Notes: generated by a model from the letters alone, not told the origin. Positions 15,495-23,946 are shown, counted from the first letter of the stretch. The stretch: DNA of 64,000 nt from CAMLQK01 sp035478775 (GCA_035478775.1 DATIJG010000012.1:46143-110142); one strand, 5' to 3'. Program-made: numbers and translations.

Positions 15495-16901
15495 ATGAAT
15501 CCGAACGATCCAACGAACCAACCGCAGCCAAACCAACCGCAAGACGCACAAGGCGAACTGTTTGCCCCGCGCTTTAATGTACCGCCGCGCGTTGACGGAA
15601 AAACACCACCACCAGTTCCTAGCCAGCCGTGGCAGCCGCCAATAGACGTGGCTACTCCGCACACTGGTACGGCTTTTCCCTGGAATTCGACGCCTGCTGC
15701 TCAGCCTCACCCAGCTCAACCAGCCTCGCCTGCCAGTAACGAACGCTATCAGCTGCCGCTACCGCCAGCATCGCCAGGGGCACCGGCAGGCAGTTTGCAG
15801 CAATATGGTGGGCAAATGGCAGAGTTACCGCCGTTAAACAGTATGGCAGCCCCAGAAAAAACTACCGGCAAAAAAACACCTGGAGCCCCAAAATCACTCA
15901 TGAAGTTACTCTTCGGCGGCTTGATTGCGTTGGCATTATTGGCATTCATCGGTGCGGCAATCTTAGTAGTAGTGGAATCTTCGGGCAAGCAAAAAAATAC
16001 TGCCAACCAAGCGTACTCCATTAAATATAACACTGACCAGATTAAAAAGCTGACCGCGAACAACAAGCAGTTAAGCGCCGCCCAGCTTAAAGGCTTGAAC
16101 GCTGCCGACACCTTTTACTCGGCGTTCCGCGCAGCTAGCCAGCAGCCTGTGGTGCATACCGCTTGGGATGTATTTTATACTAAGAATCAAAAGGATGACC
16201 GTGCTGACCAGTACAGCCTGTATGGTGTGACGCTAGACTACCGTAACAAGCAATTTGCCTATGACGAAGATGATTACAGTAATATCGGTATCATTCAGTA
16301 CCGTTGTATCGGCGAAAAACAGTACATATTTGATGGCAGCAAACTGAGCGACGCCAGCGCCGCTTGGCAGCCTGCCAGCGATAGTAGTAGCTGCGCGCTC
16401 GACTCTGTGGCAGTTCGCACGAACGACGGCATGAACACTGGCAACCTCAATGCCACACAATCTGACGCGTTTGTGCAGCAGTTGAATAAATCGGGCGCTG
16501 TCAAAGTGAACGGCATGCAACTGGTGACGCAAAAAAACGCCCAGTATATAAAAGTAAGCGTAAGTGTGACGCCCAAAAAGCAGGGCAGCGGCGTGTATTG
16601 GGGCATGCAGAACTTCATGGAAGCGTTTAACGCGACCGGCCTTAACGCCACCAAACAGCCGTATACTTACTTTGGCGCCTCGGGCGAAGGCGCGAGCCTC
16701 GATTATTACATCAATCCGGCGACTATGCTTCCGGTCTATTCAGTTGCGACTTCAACGCCGGCATATAACGCCAGCGGCAGCCCTGTTGCACCTAAAACCT
16801 GGAGCCATAAGTTTATCGAATATCAGTTCCCGGGCACGGTAGTCGCACAAAACCTGAACGACCACGGCTTGGTCACATTTACAATTTGGGCCGACCATTA
16901 A
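15495..16901 (+). CDS. Membrane-anchored extracytoplasmic protein, 468 aa (paralogue of the gene at 13879)
   Basis: Same architecture as the gene at 13879: about 135 residues of Pro/Gln/Ala-rich cytoplasmic sequence, a basic linker, one membrane helix (about 142-165, LLFGGLIALALLAFIGAAILVVV), then a roughly 300-residue exterior domain. The paired region includes QYIKVSVSVTP, MEAFNATGLNATKQPY and DYYINPATMLPVYSV. The start is set at ATG 15495, since the in-frame upstream ATG (15450) lies before a TATACT box at 15464-15469. Function unknown; a surface or envelope role is likely from topology. Confidence 0.65.
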   Translation: MNPNDPTNQPQPNQPQDAQGELFAPRFNVPPRVDGKTPPPVPSQPWQPPIDVATPHTGTAFPWNSTPAAQPHPAQPASPASNERYQLPLPPASPGAPAGSLQQYGGQMAELPPLNSMAAPEKTTGKKTPGAPKSLMKLLFGGLIALALLAFIGAAILVVVESSGKQKNTANQAYSIKYNTDQIKKLTANNKQLSAAQLKGLNAADTFYSAFRAASQQPVVHTAWDVFYTKNQKDDRADQYSLYGVTLDYRNKQFAYDEDDYSNIGIIQYRCIGEKQYIFDGSKLSDASAAWQPASDSSSCALDSVAVRTNDGMNTGNLNATQSDAFVQQLNKSGAVKVNGMQLVTQKNAQYIKVSVSVTPKKQGSGVYWGMQNFMEAFNATGLNATKQPYTYFGASGEGASLDYYINPATMLPVYSVATSTPAYNASGSPVAPKTWSHKFIEYQFPGTVVAQNLNDHGLVTFTIWADH

Positions 16902-16999
16902 AACTAGTACGCGGCCTTTACCAATGGTTTTTGCTTAGGGTTTTTTATGAAAACAGGCTAGAATACTTACTGAAGATTTGTTACAATTGCACTCAAGAT

Positions 17000-17087
17000 G
17001 GGCGAGTGGCGGAATCGGTATACGCGGCGGACTTAAAATCCGCTGGCCTTTAAAGCCTTGAGGGTTCGAGTCCCTCCTCGCCCACCA
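17000..17087 (+). tRNA. tRNA-Leu (anticodon UAA)
   Basis: Acceptor arms GGGCGAG (17000-17006) and CTCGCCC (17077-17083), discriminator A, encoded CCA at 17085-17087. The anticodon stem GCGGA/TCCGC encloses CTTAAAA, giving UAA. The long variable arm marks a class II tRNA, as expected for Leu. Confidence 0.95.
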
Positions 17088-17105
17088 TTTTTTAGTTAAA
17101 ATTTT

Positions 17106-17130
17106 AACCTAATATATCGTTAGGTTTTTT
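17106..17130 (+). terminator. Rho-independent terminator after tRNA-Leu
   Basis: AACCTAA (17106-17112) and TTAGGTT (17120-17126) pair around TATATCG and run into TTTTTT. Confidence 0.8.
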
Positions 17131-17231
17131 ATTTTTGCTATTTCAACTAATTGTAATGAATTGAGCGAATTGCAAAGGACTTTTGGATCAGCTAGTCCTA
17201 AAGTGCAGGCAGCTCCTTGGGGGATATTTTC

Positions 17232-18002
17232 ATGGACATAGCAAAAGTAAAAGTTTGGGGCGGCACCCACCCTGATGAGAAAGCCGCAATCGCGGTTGTT
17301 GAATCGCTTGAGGCCGACCCGATTGCAAATGTAAGCCCTGCCTTTGCCAACTTACTGGGCATGGCTCAGAATAGACGCATCACATATGGCGGCATGAATC
17401 TGGTGCATGCTTTCCCAGGCGACCCGAACGCCGAGGAGTATGAAAGACGCCGTGCTTATGAAATACTTCCTGAGTGTGAGGGTTTCGATGTGAATATCGA
17501 CCTGCACAACATTAACAGCGGCCACGGTGCAAATTTTGCTTGTGTAGACAAAAACAGGATTATAAGCCCAAGAGCTCTTGGTTTTTTAGGCCTCCTAGAT
17601 GTTGACCGGCTTATGATTACAGAATATGATGGTATGCAAAGACATGCGTCCGTGCCTGATGTTTTCGTGCTCGAAACGTTGGCAGTTGGCCTTGGCAGCG
17701 ATGTAGATCGGCTGCGCAATGCTTTTGACCGCCTCGCCAATGACCCCGATCTGCCGCTGGGCGACCCTAACGATTTTAAGCAGTTTCGTTATGCCGGCAG
17801 TTTAAAGGTTGACACGGTTGAGCCATCTATCGTTACTCCTGAAATACGGCCGTTTGAGGTGTTGCCAGACGAGGTCGCGGCAGCAATGGGATTTCCCGAC
17901 ACGCAGCTGTATTTATCTGGGTGGATTGACGAGCCAAATAAAGAAGGATACTGGGCCGAGGTATGCGAACGAGTCCCAAATGACCAGGGTTTGCGTTTTT
18001 AG
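17232..18002 (+). CDS. Aspartoacylase/succinylglutamate desuccinylase-like zinc hydrolase, 256 aa
   Basis: The metal site of the AstE/AspA branch of M14-type carboxypeptidases is visible: GGTHPDE near residue 12 supplies the first His and Glu, and IDLHN near 90 supplies the third ligand. A Glu in FVLETLAVGLG near 150 sits where aspartoacylases have their catalytic Glu. The family hydrolyses N-acyl amino acids or amides. The length is shorter than typical (about 300). ATG 17232 is preferred over the upstream TTG at 17217 because GGGGGAT then serves as a ribosome site. It is a single-gene unit; substrate unknown. Confidence 0.7.
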   Translation: MDIAKVKVWGGTHPDEKAAIAVVESLEADPIANVSPAFANLLGMAQNRRITYGGMNLVHAFPGDPNAEEYERRRAYEILPECEGFDVNIDLHNINSGHGANFACVDKNRIISPRALGFLGLLDVDRLMITEYDGMQRHASVPDVFVLETLAVGLGSDVDRLRNAFDRLANDPDLPLGDPNDFKQFRYAGSLKVDTVEPSIVTPEIRPFEVLPDEVAAAMGFPDTQLYLSGWIDEPNKEGYWAEVCERVPNDQGLRF

Positions 18003-18336
18003 CGCCGCCTACTTTGGCAAGAGCCCAACCTGAATAAGCATTGCAATTAGTTTAATATGTGAAACCTGCCAAAGGGAAGCCAGATACGATTGACAGGCTG
18101 CTTTTTTTATTTTTTGTAGGTGGACAAACTACCTCTATGTCTTATAATGATGGGCATGTGGATCTTTCCACTTTTTGCCTAATGTTTCAAAAGCGAATGG
18201 CAATATAAGTGAGCTGTTTATTTTGCTGGGCAGTAGCGTAAAGGGCATTGTAAATTAAGCATATGCTTAGTTGCATGCTACGGTTAGGTTATGAAACGTG
18301 CAACAATAATTTAATAAAAGGGCTGGGTTTCAGGAC
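18003..18336 (+). other. Intergenic region with a promoter and possible leaderless mini-ORF
   Basis: This 334-nt gap holds TGGACA (18121-18126), a 16-bp spacer and TATAAT (18143-18148). Seven nt after the -10 is an ATG opening an eight-codon frame (18156-18182, MWIFPLFA then TAA). The remaining roughly 150 nt before the methyltransferase gene hold the palindrome AAGCATATGCTT and arms GTTGCA/TGCAAC. It looks like a regulated leader. No larger gene is seen. Confidence 0.4.
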
Positions 18337-19560
18337 ATGCTTTATTTCAAAAATTCAGAACTCGCGTACACATATCACGTATCTGTTAAAACCATAAGCA
18401 ATTGGATAGAGGCTGCCAAACAGGACAAGCTCGGCTTGACACTTTACCAGCGCGACGGACGTTCACATATTACGAATACGACGCAGAACATAGCTTTAAT
18501 CGAGCAGCTTGTAGAACGTGGTAAAAAGTACCGTCCACACCGCGCGCTCAAGGTTGTTACGCCAAAACCGGAGTTTTACAAGCTCTATAATCAGTCGCAA
18601 ATTTATGACATAGTTTCCAGTATTGAGAACCGCCACGAGATACCGCGAGAATACAACTACTTTGATAAAGGCGCAGTGAGCTGGGACAATTATACACAGC
18701 GGCTTGCACGCGAAACTACGCCGAATACTCTAAACGCGACTAAATTTTTACTTGTACAGAATGAAAAATACTTAGATAGTCTGCTTTCCAAGTATAAGAA
18801 AATCAATATTGTTGATGTGGGCGTGGGCAATGCACTGCCTGTTAAGGATTTTCTTCAGCATTTTCTTGATGAAGGCAAGCTAGGAAGATATATCGCGATT
18901 GATATTAGCAAAGAGATGCTCCAGATCGCCCGGAAGAATGTTAAAAAGTGGTTTAATGGCGCTGTCCAGTTTGAAGACCATCGCTGCGATATAAACTATG
19001 AAAAGTTTTCAGATGTTCTTGCACAGGAGTATATGAGCAGTAAAAGTAGCGAAACGGCTAACCTAATACTGTCCTTTGGTGGCACAATTAGTAATCTGCG
19101 TAAACCCGCGGCAGCCTTTCGTATTTTGCACGATAGTATGGGTATTAACGACTTTTTACTCCATGCGCAGAAGCTGGATACAGAATCAAGCCGCCGATAC
19201 TTTGATTTTAACCTGAATCCGAATAGTAGTAGCCTGGCGCCAAACCATAGGCTTATCTTTGACCTGCTTAATATCGACCCATCGTTTTACGATGTTGAAA
19301 TGGGCTTTGATTCCGAAAAGAAAGAGCGCTACATCCGCGTGCGGCTTAAGATTGCGCTCACCTTAAAGTTTGACTTCGAGGCTGGCCAGCGGGTACTCGA
19401 GCTTGACAAGGGCGATACGATTCTACTGTGGCGTGCTTGGCAAAAGTCAGCGCTCGATGTAACAAAAGAGCTGGATGAAAGCGAATTTTACCCTTTACAG
19501 TCAAGCCAAACTGATGACCAAGAATACATTTTGACGATCTCGCGCATTAAGCGAAACTAA
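18337..19560 (+). CDS. HTH domain fused to EgtD-like SAM-dependent methyltransferase, 407 aa
   Basis: Residues about 1-55 look like a small helix-turn-helix (AYTYHVSVKTISNWIEAAKQ) followed by a basic linker. From about residue 90 the protein resembles the EgtD/histidine-specific methyltransferase family (Methyltransf_33). It has a SAM loop VDVGVGNALPVKDFL near 160, an IAIDISKEMLQIA strand near 188, and a C-terminal FDFEAGQRVLELDKGD segment where EgtD proteins bind the amino acid. EgtD trimethylates histidine for ergothioneine. No EgtB partner is present, and the fused HTH is not part of known EgtD, so the substrate is open. It is preceded by a long leader. Confidence 0.65.
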   Translation: MLYFKNSELAYTYHVSVKTISNWIEAAKQDKLGLTLYQRDGRSHITNTTQNIALIEQLVERGKKYRPHRALKVVTPKPEFYKLYNQSQIYDIVSSIENRHEIPREYNYFDKGAVSWDNYTQRLARETTPNTLNATKFLLVQNEKYLDSLLSKYKKINIVDVGVGNALPVKDFLQHFLDEGKLGRYIAIDISKEMLQIARKNVKKWFNGAVQFEDHRCDINYEKFSDVLAQEYMSSKSSETANLILSFGGTISNLRKPAAAFRILHDSMGINDFLLHAQKLDTESSRRYFDFNLNPNSSSLAPNHRLIFDLLNIDPSFYDVEMGFDSEKKERYIRVRLKIALTLKFDFEAGQRVLELDKGDTILLWRAWQKSALDVTKELDESEFYPLQSSQTDDQEYILTISRIKRN

Positions 19561-19600
19561 CAACCAACTGTGTAGACATCGCCTTAGCTTTACCCGCTGC

Positions 19601-19629
19601 TTGGTATACACGTCAAAAAGTTGTACAAT
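19601..19629 (+). promoter_or_regulatory. metG leader promoter TTGGTA-17-TACAAT
   Basis: -35 at 19601-19606 and -10 at 19624-19629. The -10 ends 7 nt before the ATG of the Met-rich leader peptide at 19637. Confidence 0.65.
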
Positions 19630-19636
19630 TACACTT

Positions 19637-19690
19637 ATGAACTGCCAAACAATGGCTATGGTTATGCGCACAATGCCCCGCCGGGCATAA
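19637..19690 (+). CDS. Methionine-rich leader peptide upstream of metG, 17 aa
   Basis: The reading frame MNCQTMAMVMRTMPRRA ends at TAA 19688-19690, and five of its 17 codons are ATG, four of them after the start. It begins 7 nt after a -10 box, as do the leaderless genes in this window, and lies 66 nt before methionyl-tRNA synthetase. A TGCCC/GGGCA hairpin overlaps its last codons, and an A/T hairpin (AAAAATTT/AAATTTTT) lies between it and metG. The pattern is that of an attenuation leader that stalls ribosomes when charged Met-tRNA is scarce. The control mechanism is inferred. Confidence 0.55.
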   Translation: MNCQTMAMVMRTMPRRA

Positions 19691-19756
19691 TTTCTCTTAC
19701 TCTAAAAATTTATAAAAACGTTAAAATTTTTCCGCTTGAACAGGTAGACTGTAAAT

Positions 19757-21202
19757 ATGAATTATTACGTAACAACTTCTATTCCGTACGTAAACGGCGA
19801 GCCGCATGTGGGCCATGCGCTCGAATTTATAATGGCCGATGCTTTGGCACGTGCCGCCCGGCAGCAGGGCAAACTCACAATTTTCGCCACCGGTACCGAC
19901 GAACATGGCAGCAAAATTGCTCAAAAAGCCGAAAGCTTGGGTATCAAACCGCAAGAGCTGAGTGACCAAATGAGCCTGAAGTTCCGCGAGCTGGCTAGTG
20001 AGCTCAATGTGAGCAACGATCGCTTTATACGCACTACCGACAAGCCGCATGAACAGCGTGCCCAGCTTATTTGGAAAGCTTTAGAGCATGACATTTATAA
20101 AGGCAATTACACCGGTTGGTATGATGTAAAAGAAGAAGAATTTGTGCCCGAAGCCAAGGCCGACCCGGCACGCAAGCAGCCCAGCCATCCGCAGGCCTAT
20201 CAAAAAATCGAGGAAGAAAATTACTTCTTTAAACTGAGCAACTACACCGACCAAATAAAAGACGCCATTGAAACTGATGCGTTTCGAATTATTCCGGAAA
20301 CCCGCAAAAACGAAATTTTGTATGTGTTAAACGAAGGCCTAGAAGATATCAGTATTTCGCGGCCAAAAGAAAAACTAGATTGGGGTATTCCGGTGCCCGG
20401 CGACCCGTCTCAAGTGATGTATGTGTGGTTCGAGGCGCTCATGAATTACATCACGGTGCTCGGTTATCCGGAACATGCTGATTTTAAGAAGTTCTGGCCG
20501 GCCAATGTACAAGTTATCGGTAAAGACATTTTGCGCTTCCATGCCGCAATTTGGCCGGCAATGCTCATGAGTTTAAATTTGCCTCTGCCAAAAACCTTGT
20601 TTGTGCATGCCCATGTTACCATGAACGGCGAAAAAATGAGCAAGAGTATCGGTAACGTCGTTTCGCCTGCTGAGGTGATCGGCAAATACGGCACCGACGC
20701 TTTCCGCTATTATTTCTTGCGTCATATCCCCAGTTACAACGATGGTGACTTTTCGTGGCAGACCTTTGAAGCTGCATACAATAACGAGTTAGCTAACGAG
20801 CTCGGTAATGCCGTGCAGCGCACCGCGGCGATGATTCTGAAGTATCAAGATGGCATCATTGGCAATATCCCCGAAAGTTCGCACGACAGCAGCCCGGTGT
20901 GGGCGGCGCTCGAAGACTGTCATTTTGACCGCGCTTTAGATGAAGTTTGGGACCAGGTGCGCGGCCTCAACCAATATATTGACGAAGAAAAGCCATGGGC
21001 AATTGCCAAGACTGGCGACGAGCAGCACCTGCGCGAAGTGCTGGCTTACCAAGTGTCCTGCTTGTTGGAAATTGCTGAATTGTTGCAGCCATTTTTGCCC
21101 GAGACTGCCGAGCGTATCAAGGGTGTTTTCATCAATGGGGTTGTGCGCCCGATTGAAGGCACACTGTTCCCGAAGGCAGAAACTGCGCCAAAGCACGCAT
21201 AG
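19757..21202 (+). CDS. metG: Methionyl-tRNA synthetase, 481 aa
   Basis: Class I synthetase that charges tRNA-Met. The HIGH motif appears as PHVGH near residue 13 and KMSKS in NGEKMSKSIGNV near residue 295. The connective domain lacks the Cys pairs of zinc-binding MetRS, so it is the zinc-less type. The protein ends after the anticodon-binding helical domain, with no C-terminal EMAPII-like tRNA-binding domain, making it a short form. It sits behind a Met-rich leader peptide. tatD follows 83 nt later, the frequent metG-tatD arrangement. Confidence 0.95.
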   Translation: MNYYVTTSIPYVNGEPHVGHALEFIMADALARAARQQGKLTIFATGTDEHGSKIAQKAESLGIKPQELSDQMSLKFRELASELNVSNDRFIRTTDKPHEQRAQLIWKALEHDIYKGNYTGWYDVKEEEFVPEAKADPARKQPSHPQAYQKIEEENYFFKLSNYTDQIKDAIETDAFRIIPETRKNEILYVLNEGLEDISISRPKEKLDWGIPVPGDPSQVMYVWFEALMNYITVLGYPEHADFKKFWPANVQVIGKDILRFHAAIWPAMLMSLNLPLPKTLFVHAHVTMNGEKMSKSIGNVVSPAEVIGKYGTDAFRYYFLRHIPSYNDGDFSWQTFEAAYNNELANELGNAVQRTAAMILKYQDGIIGNIPESSHDSSPVWAALEDCHFDRALDEVWDQVRGLNQYIDEEKPWAIAKTGDEQHLREVLAYQVSCLLEIAELLQPFLPETAERIKGVFINGVVRPIEGTLFPKAETAPKHA

Positions 21203-21285
21203 GCTAACTTTTGGGCTGAAGAAACTCCTGCCAAAAAGCCCATAAGTTCCAAAAAGGCGGCAACTCGTGCTACGCTACATAGCGT

Positions 21286-22101
21286 ATGGAGTTTGTAGAT
21301 ACCCATTGCCACATCCACGAGTCGCACATTTCGGACAACCCCAAGGACGCGGCGCAAAAAAAGTGGATCGCGGCTGGCAACCCAGCGCCAGCAACGCTTG
21401 TCGAAAAGGCTGACCAGGCAGGCGTGACACGCTTAATTTGTGTCGGTTGCACTTTTGAGGACAGTATGCGGGCCGTGCAGTTCGCCCAAGCGCAATCAAA
21501 TGTGTGGGCAAGCATCGGTATTCACCCGCATGAAGCCGCAAGGCACTTGCAAAACCCAGGCTTGCTGACGCGGTTTGCACAACTTGCCGCCGAACATAAA
21601 GTGGTGGCGGTGGGCGAGTGTGGCCTCGACTATTTTTACAACCACTCGCCTAAAAAAGACCAAGAAACAATTTTACGCTTTCAGCTGGAGCTTGCCCAAA
21701 AACACGATTTGCCAATGATTTTTCACGTACGAGAAGCGTTCCAGGACTTTTGGCCGATTTTTGACGAATATGACATCAAGGGCGGCGTTATCCACAGCTT
21801 CACGGCAACAAAAAAAGAACTGGACGAAGTTTTAGCCCGCGGGCTATACGTTGGTTTAAACGGCATCATGACATTTACCAAAAACGCCGAGCAATTGATG
21901 GCCGCAAAAGCGGTGCCGCTTAACCGTTTACTCCTTGAAACCGACGCGCCTTTCTTGACACCCGCACCACAACGTGATACTATTTGTGAGCCAAAACATG
22001 TGCGAGTAACGGCCGAATTTTTGGCCGAATTGCGTGGTGAAACTCTGGCAGACATTGCCGCCGGAACCACCCGCAACGCACAATTGTTGTTTGATTTATA
22101 G
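21286..22101 (+). CDS. tatD: TatD family metal-dependent deoxyribonuclease, 271 aa
   Basis: A TIM-barrel amidohydrolase-fold nuclease. Metal ligands are visible in VDTHCHIHE near the start, GECGLDYFY near residue 110, FHVREAF near 146, GGVIHSFTA near 170 and LLETDAPFL near 208. It has an insertion near residues 15-30 (DNPKDAAQKKWIAA) relative to E. coli TatD. The likely role is 3'-5' DNA processing. A TGC-TACGCT extended -10 (21268-21276) ends 9 nt before the ATG, so it may be transcribed separately from metG. Two small genes follow at 9 nt. Confidence 0.92.
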   Translation: MEFVDTHCHIHESHISDNPKDAAQKKWIAAGNPAPATLVEKADQAGVTRLICVGCTFEDSMRAVQFAQAQSNVWASIGIHPHEAARHLQNPGLLTRFAQLAAEHKVVAVGECGLDYFYNHSPKKDQETILRFQLELAQKHDLPMIFHVREAFQDFWPIFDEYDIKGGVIHSFTATKKELDEVLARGLYVGLNGIMTFTKNAEQLMAAKAVPLNRLLLETDAPFLTPAPQRDTICEPKHVRVTAEFLAELRGETLADIAAGTTRNAQLLFDL

Positions 22102-22110
22102 TGAGGTAGC

Positions 22111-22356
22111 ATGAATCTTTTTCGCAATAACGGCCGCGAATCAATTAAGAATGCCCAGGGGGCTGAACCGCACGCTGCTCGCCGCGCTGTACGTTACGCC
22201 GCAGCTGATAACGCTCAAGCAGCGCTGCAACGTCAATTTCCGAGCGTAAGTTTTATGTTAGCAAACCCAGGCGTACAAGTTTCGAGCCAACAAGTTGGCG
22301 GCCAGTCTGTACAAACAAATGTGGGAGTCCAAAATGACTTTGCTGAAGCTGCTTAG
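22111..22356 (+). CDS. Hypothetical small protein, 81 aa
   Basis: Not recognised. The N-terminus is basic and Ala-rich (RNNGRESIKNAQGAEPHAARRAVRYAAADNAQAAL) and the C-terminal half is Gln/Val-rich and low in complexity (VQVSSQQVGGQSVQTNVGVQ). A GAGG lies 6 nt before the ATG. The start is 9 nt after the tatD stop, and the end overlaps the next gene by 23 nt, which supports a real operon member. Confidence 0.55.
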   Translation: MNLFRNNGRESIKNAQGAEPHAARRAVRYAAADNAQAALQRQFPSVSFMLANPGVQVSSQQVGGQSVQTNVGVQNDFAEAA

Positions 22357-22702
22357 TAACACCGCGAATGACGAGCAACGCCGCCTAGAAGCCTACCGCG
22401 ATTTAATTCGCCAGGAAGCAAAAGTTGGTGGCAAATTGTTTGGCCCAACGATGCCGCAGGGCCGCCGCGAATTCTTTTGCTTGGACGAATACACTTGGGT
22501 GTGGCACGAAGAATGGGTCGACCAAAATGGCTTGCGCCACACTGTAACTACTAGGTATGATGTTCGTCCGAACGGCATTTTGAAAGCTCAAGACCAGCAG
22601 CCATACCAATACATCGGGTTGGACGAAGCCCAGCGTTTATTTCATGCTGTTTCGATGTACAACCGCCAAGTTGATGCCGAATTATATAGCCTGGCCGCAT
22701 AG
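22334..22702 (+). CDS. Hypothetical protein, 122 aa
   Basis: Not recognised. It is a small soluble protein with a helical N-terminus (MTLLKLLSNTANDEQRRLEAYRDLIRQEAKV) and a compact aromatic-rich core (REFFCLDEYTWVWHEEWVD, then HTVTTRYDVRPNGI). ATG 22334 is preferred to the upstream in-frame codon at 22295 because GGGAG precedes it by 6 nt. It overlaps the preceding small gene by 23 nt and is the last gene before the cysteine desulfurase promoter. Confidence 0.6.
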   Translation: MTLLKLLSNTANDEQRRLEAYRDLIRQEAKVGGKLFGPTMPQGRREFFCLDEYTWVWHEEWVDQNGLRHTVTTRYDVRPNGILKAQDQQPYQYIGLDEAQRLFHAVSMYNRQVDAELYSLAA

Positions 22703-22736
22703 TGGCAGCTGCCAGCCGGCTGGCTCCTGATATAAT
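22703..22736 (+). promoter_or_regulatory. Cysteine desulfurase promoter with two overlapping perfect palindromes
   Basis: TATAAT at 22731-22736 is preceded by TGA, an extended -10, and ends 7 nt before ATG 22744. Over the -35 position lie two perfect 12-bp palindromes, TGGCAGCTGCCA (22703-22714) and CCAGCCGGCTGG (22712-22723), which share three bases. This is the expected place for a dimeric regulator. Confidence 0.6.
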
Positions 22737-22743
22737 ATAACCA

Positions 22744-23916
22744 ATGAAGCCCGCAATTTACCTTGATTATGCTGCTGCCACGCCGATGGACGAATCGGTG
22801 TTTGCTGCCATGCAGCCGTTTTTTGCGCAGCACTTTTACAATCCGTCGGCCACTTATTTGGCGGCCCAAAAAGTACACAAGCAGCTCGAAGCGGCCCGCG
22901 CGAGCGTAGCGCATTGGCTGGGTTCGCGCCCGAACGAAATTGTGTTTACAGCAGGCAGTACCGAGGCTAACAACTTGGTAATCCATGGTGTGATGCAACA
23001 ATTTTTAACCGGCGTCCACGCCGAAGCTGAAAATGCTAATTGTATTGTAAGTACGATCGAACACGAATCCGTATTGGAAAGTGCCAAGCAATATAATTAT
23101 AGGCTTGCGCCGGTGCAGCCAAATGGCGTGATCGACCTCGCCCAGCTTGAAAATTTAATTGATGACCAAACCGTGCTTATAAGCGTGATGTATGCCAATA
23201 ATGAAATCGGCACCGTGCAGCCCATCCACAAAATTGGCCAATTAGCACAAGCAATCCGTAAAAAACGCCGCGCCGCCGGAAATAAATTACCCCTGTACGT
23301 GCACACCGATGCTGCCCAGGCCGCCGCGTATCTTGACCTGCATGTAGCGCGTCTCGGTGTTGACTTCTTGACACTCAACGGCGGCAAAATGTACGGCCCA
23401 AAACAGAGTGGCGTATTGTTCGCTGATGCCCATGCCCAGCTCGTGCCGCTGGTATATGGTGGCGGCCAAGAACGAGGTCTTAGGTCGGGTACCGAAAACA
23501 TCGCTGGCAGTGTAGGCTTGGCCACGGCGCTCAATGTAGTACAAAACCGCCGTCACGAGGAACGCCAACGCCTCAAAGTTTTACAAGATTTATTTTTCAA
23601 TTTGCTTGAAGGCCAATTTGGCGACGCAATAACTGTCAATGGTTCACGTGATGTGCGCCTGCCAAACAACGTACACGTCACATTTACCGGCCATGATAAC
23701 GAACGCATCCTTATGGCGCTCGACGAAAAGGGCATTATGTGCGCTGCGGGTTCGGCCTGTAGTGCGAGCAATGAAGAGCCTTCGCATGTCTTGCGCGCCC
23801 TTGGCCTTACCGATGCCGAAGCGCAGGCGAGTGTCCGTTTTACGATGGGCATCCAGACGACAGAGGCAGACATTCACGCTGTTGTTGCCGAACTCGCCAA
23901 GCTGATACGCGCCTAG
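22744..23916 (+). CDS. Cysteine desulfurase (NifS/IscS-like), 390 aa
   Basis: PLP enzyme that takes sulfur from cysteine for Fe-S clusters and tRNA thiolation. Visible features: TAGSTEANN near residue 69, EHESV at 107-111, TDAAQAA near 188, the PLP-binding Lys215 in NGGKMYGPK, and the active-site Cys339 in AAGSACSASNEEPSHVL on a loop of the IscS-type length. The residue before the Lys is Gly rather than the usual His. No scaffold gene (iscU/sufU) is adjacent. MnmA, which uses sulfur from such enzymes, is encoded at 37665. The start is leaderless. Confidence 0.93.
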   Translation: MKPAIYLDYAAATPMDESVFAAMQPFFAQHFYNPSATYLAAQKVHKQLEAARASVAHWLGSRPNEIVFTAGSTEANNLVIHGVMQQFLTGVHAEAENANCIVSTIEHESVLESAKQYNYRLAPVQPNGVIDLAQLENLIDDQTVLISVMYANNEIGTVQPIHKIGQLAQAIRKKRRAAGNKLPLYVHTDAAQAAAYLDLHVARLGVDFLTLNGGKMYGPKQSGVLFADAHAQLVPLVYGGGQERGLRSGTENIAGSVGLATALNVVQNRRHEERQRLKVLQDLFFNLLEGQFGDAITVNGSRDVRLPNNVHVTFTGHDNERILMALDEKGIMCAAGSACSASNEEPSHVLRALGLTDAEAQASVRFTMGIQTTEADIHAVVAELAKLIRA

Positions 23917-23946
23917 AAAAAACGTGCCGCCACACGATATTTGGCT

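Noticed and set aside
19621..19965. A 114-codon frame spanning the metG leader and metG start
   Set aside because: It overlaps metG in another frame and its start lies inside the leader promoter. The short Met-rich frame at 19637 is the better explanation.
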